A DNA stretch of 64,000 nucleotides from Pseudoduganella armeniaca (lineage in GTDB: Bacteria; Pseudomonadota; Gammaproteobacteria; Burkholderiales; Burkholderiaceae_D). Made by a program: the position numbers and the translations under genes. Of this stretch, positions 61,594 through 64,000 are shown one piece after another. The DNA lies in contig NZ_CP028324.1 in the NCBI RefSeq assembly GCF_003028855.1, positions 4,836,001-4,900,000 of the forward strand, written 5' to 3'. Each line of letters opens with the position of its first letter. Position 1 is the stretch's first letter. The notes under the pieces were generated by a model. That model ran no database searches, was not told the DNA's origin, and saw only the letters and a program-made list of their open reading frames with translations.

Positions 61594-63750
61594 TCAGCCT
61601 TCCCGCGTCGCCGAAGCCGATACGGCCGGCAGCTGGGCTGCCTCCGCCAGGTAGCCGGCCAGCGTATCCACGCAGGCCGGCTTCGTCATGTGCCGCCAAA
61701 AGCCCGCATCAAACGCACGCTGGCGGTCCTGACCCTGGCCGTAACCCGTTACGGCGATAAAACGGGCGTTGGCGCAGTCCGGCTGAGTCTTCAGGCATGC
61801 GATCAGCTCATACCCATCGATGTCGGGCAGGCCTATGTCGAGCAGAACCACGTGCGGCGCGACCGCCGCCGCGCTCGCCAGGGCCGAGCGGGCATCGTGC
61901 ACCACGGTCACCACATGCCCCAGTTGACCGATCAGCTGGGCAAGCATCATGGCGCCGTCGGCGTTATCGTCAACCAGGAGGATGTTCAACGGCGCAGTCT
62001 TGCTGCAATGGCGTGCTTCACCCTCGCGCGCTGCGGGCTCCACGGTGGCTCCCTGCCAACGCGGCAATTCAATCGTGATCGTGGAGCCCTGACCTTCGCC
62101 CGCGCTGTGAGCGTTGACCCGTCCGCAATGCAACTCAACCAGCGATTTCACCAAGGCCAGTCCCAGGCCAAGCCCCCCTTGTGCGCGCCCCAGTGTTCGC
62201 CTGCCCTGAATGAATGAGTCGAACACATCCGGCAGCAGCTCCGGCGCAATCCCATTTCCATTATCCGAGACGGCAATCACGACGCGGTCCGCCTGTTCTC
62301 TCAGCACGACAGCGAGTCGTCCGCCTGGCGGGGTATACTTCGCCGCGTTGTTGATGACGTTCGCAAGAACCTGCACCAGGCGGACAAAATCCCCATGCAC
62401 CATGATCGGCTGGGCTGGCGCTGTGTACGCGAGGACGTGACGCCGTTGTTCGACCAAAGGCCGCACCTGTTCGCTTGCCGTGTCGACAACAGCGCGCATG
62501 TCCACCGCATCGAGCTCCAGCTCGACCATGCCGCGCGTAACGCGCGACACGTCCAGCAGGTCGTTGAGCAAGGCCGTCATATGGCCGACCTGGCGAGAAA
62601 TGATCCTGCCGATCTCGATCGCCCGCCCGCCCTCGACTTGGCCAAGCCCGAGCAACTGGGCGGCCCCGCCGATAGGTGCCAGCGGATTGCGCAGCTCGTG
62701 CGCAAGCATGGCCAGGAATTCGTCCTTGCGGCTGTTGGCCAGGCGCAGTGCATTCTGGGCATTCGCCCGTTCGATCGCATCCCAGGTACGTTGTGCGACC
62801 TCTTCGGCAAGGAAGACGTCGGCATCGCTCCAGCGACGCGGGTTCGCACAGTGCAGGTACAAGATGGCGACCAACCTGCCACCCTTGACGAGCGGTACCA
62901 CCAGCAAGCTTTTGGTGCCGATGCTGGCATAGCCGGCGGCATACGGACTGGACCGTGGATCTGCCTGGATATCGTCGAGCCGCAGTGTTTGCCCGGCCTT
63001 GAGGACGGCGATGATGTTCGGGCCGAAGCTGTCCAGCGGACGGGTCTCGCCAGCGAGGCTGTGCATCGTGCCGCTGTCCGCTGTCCAGTCCCGTCGTACC
63101 GACACCGAGTCGGACACGGCGTCGATTTCGCCATAGCCCACCCGGTCGGCGCTGACGTGTTCGCCCAGCATCGATGCGGCCTGGCTGGTGATCGCCTGTG
63201 GGTCATCCAGCGCGCGCAATGCGTCGGTCAGGGCAAGCTGGAATGCCTGGCGCTGCTCCGCAAGCACCTCCCGCGTGGTTTCGGCAAAGGTGACCAGTAC
63301 CCCCTGCGGCGTCCCATCATCGGCACGCACCGGACTGTAAGAAAAACTGAAGTAGCAGTCTTCCGGATAGCCAAAGCGCTCGATGGTGAGCTTGAACCGC
63401 TCGAAACCGATGCCTTCGCCCGTCAGGACCTTCTGCCACATGGGGCCGATCGTCGGCCAAATTTCCGACCAGGTCACGCGCGCATCGCTCCCCAGCGCAT
63501 CGGCGTCCTTTTCGCCGAGGATCGGGACATAGGCGTCGTTATAGAACTGCGTGAACTGCTCGCCCCATGCCAGATACATCGGCAACTTGCAGTCCAGCAG
63601 CAGCCGGACCGCGTTGCACAGACTGGGCGGCCAGGCATCGACGTCGCCCAGCGGGGTGCGGGACCAATCGAATGCCGTCATCCGCTGCTCCATCCTGGTC
63701 GGATTGCTGGCGGTCGCCGGTGAGTCTGCTGTGAGTCGTGGCCAGTTCAT
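61594..63750 (-). CDS. PAS-GAF hybrid histidine kinase with receiver
   Basis: 718 residues: a PAS-type domain (about 40-165, PMYLAWGEQFTQFYNDAYVPI), a GAF domain (about 170-335), HisKA with H351 in MLAHELRNPLAPI, HATPase_c (NVINNAAKYTPPGG, DNGNGI, GGLGLGLALVKSLVE), and receiver with ILLVDDN, Asp in VVLLDIGLP and Lys in MTKP. The start ATG 63750 is first in frame; inner Met20 and Met24 are also possible. Its stop lies 165 bp upstream of the lone receiver start, so it could lead the same unit. Confidence 0.9.
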   Translation of the reverse strand: MNWPRLTADSPATASNPTRMEQRMTAFDWSRTPLGDVDAWPPSLCNAVRLLLDCKLPMYLAWGEQFTQFYNDAYVPILGEKDADALGSDARVTWSEIWPTIGPMWQKVLTGEGIGFERFKLTIERFGYPEDCYFSFSYSPVRADDGTPQGVLVTFAETTREVLAEQRQAFQLALTDALRALDDPQAITSQAASMLGEHVSADRVGYGEIDAVSDSVSVRRDWTADSGTMHSLAGETRPLDSFGPNIIAVLKAGQTLRLDDIQADPRSSPYAAGYASIGTKSLLVVPLVKGGRLVAILYLHCANPRRWSDADVFLAEEVAQRTWDAIERANAQNALRLANSRKDEFLAMLAHELRNPLAPIGGAAQLLGLGQVEGGRAIEIGRIISRQVGHMTALLNDLLDVSRVTRGMVELELDAVDMRAVVDTASEQVRPLVEQRRHVLAYTAPAQPIMVHGDFVRLVQVLANVINNAAKYTPPGGRLAVVLREQADRVVIAVSDNGNGIAPELLPDVFDSFIQGRRTLGRAQGGLGLGLALVKSLVELHCGRVNAHSAGEGQGSTITIELPRWQGATVEPAAREGEARHCSKTAPLNILLVDDNADGAMMLAQLIGQLGHVVTVVHDARSALASAAAVAPHVVLLDIGLPDIDGYELIACLKTQPDCANARFIAVTGYGQGQDRQRAFDAGFWRHMTKPACVDTLAGYLAEAAQLPAVSASATREG

Positions 63751-63967
63751 GGAGGGTCGGATGTCGTCAGGTGATTGCCGCGAATGTTCCTACTCGACGG
63801 ATCGGCTGCATCATCGGCATCTGCCCGGCCGGATGTTGGCAAAATCGTACGCAGGGGGCCTCCAGCTCGGCAGTACCGCCGATTATAGCAGCGGCCTCGC
63901 ATTGAACTGATCCCCTCACCGTGTCACGCTCGCTACCCGGCATATGGCCGTACCAACGAAACACGGT

Positions 63968-63997
63968 AAAAAAAAAGCGGACCCGCAGGTCCGCTTT
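63968..63997 (-). terminator. Terminator hairpin at the right edge
   Basis: AAAGCGGACC (63974-63983) pairs with GGTCCGCTTT (63988-63997) around CGCA, and nine A on the plus strand (63968-63976) give a T-run on the minus strand. It probably ends a minus-strand gene beyond the window. The gap 63751-63967 shows no supported gene. Confidence 0.75.
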
Positions 63998-64000
63998 CCG

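Noticed and set aside
63767..63964. Minus-strand 65-codon frame near the right edge
   Set aside because: Lacks a ribosome binding site and recognisable features, and it lies in the promoter gap of the last kinase gene.

Overview
The window reads as a stretch of chromosome from a high-GC betaproteobacterium of the Burkholderiales, most likely Oxalobacteraceae (Massilia/Telluria group). This rests on the dense high-GC coding, the gene order ndk, rlmN, pilW, rodZ-like, ispG, hisS, yfgM, bamB, der, hfq, hflX, hflK, hflC, hisZ, purA, the surE-pcm-nlpD-rpoS block, a PEP-CTERM protein and MEDS-type sensor kinases. The genus is an inference; no database search was possible.

Layout. 1-650: left edge with a cut, AT-richer gene next to a tRNA-Asn with its own promoter and terminator. 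0.65-7.2 kb: aromatic aminotransferase, uvrB and small envelope or unknown genes. 7.4-24.5 kb: one long minus-strand housekeeping region for purine and histidine synthesis control, HflKC protease regulation, Hfq, ribosome GTPases, outer-membrane assembly, isoprenoid synthesis, pilus assembly and RlmN. 24.8-29 kb: a Bax-inhibitor-1 family gene, a complete IS1595-family element with target duplication, a PEP-CTERM protein and rlmD. 29.2-33.1 kb: rpoS-nlpD-pcm-surE. 33.2-35.7 kb: an accessory two-gene cassette, a TIR-domain protein followed by a KGGxGR-variant P-loop ATPase with TPR repeats. 35.9-42.1 kb: DinG-like helicase, a PP2C-type phosphatase with two small membrane proteins, zapE. 42.2-48.4 kb: the 2-oxoglutarate dehydrogenase operon (E1, E2, a PspC-domain gene, E3). 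48.8-63.8 kb: a signalling block with a BlaI-type regulator, a PAS-GGDEF-EAL protein, a PilZ protein, two MEDS-domain kinases, three further hybrid kinases and a lone receiver.

Between genes there are two families of inverted repeats. One consists of near-perfect palindromes with 22-25 bp arms that always end in GG(T/G)GACA(G/A)GC, with unrelated interiors, mostly just after stop codons. The other is a larger composite element bounded by GGGGTCTGTCCCC-type ends, seen as a full 347-bp copy, a shorter copy and a solo end. Two copies carry, at the same position, a 9-bp hairpin of different sequence but identical geometry.

The strongest candidate for a poorly described system is the TIR plus KGGAGR-ATPase/TPR pair at 33225-35695. 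The kinase/c-di-GMP block and the repeat families follow.
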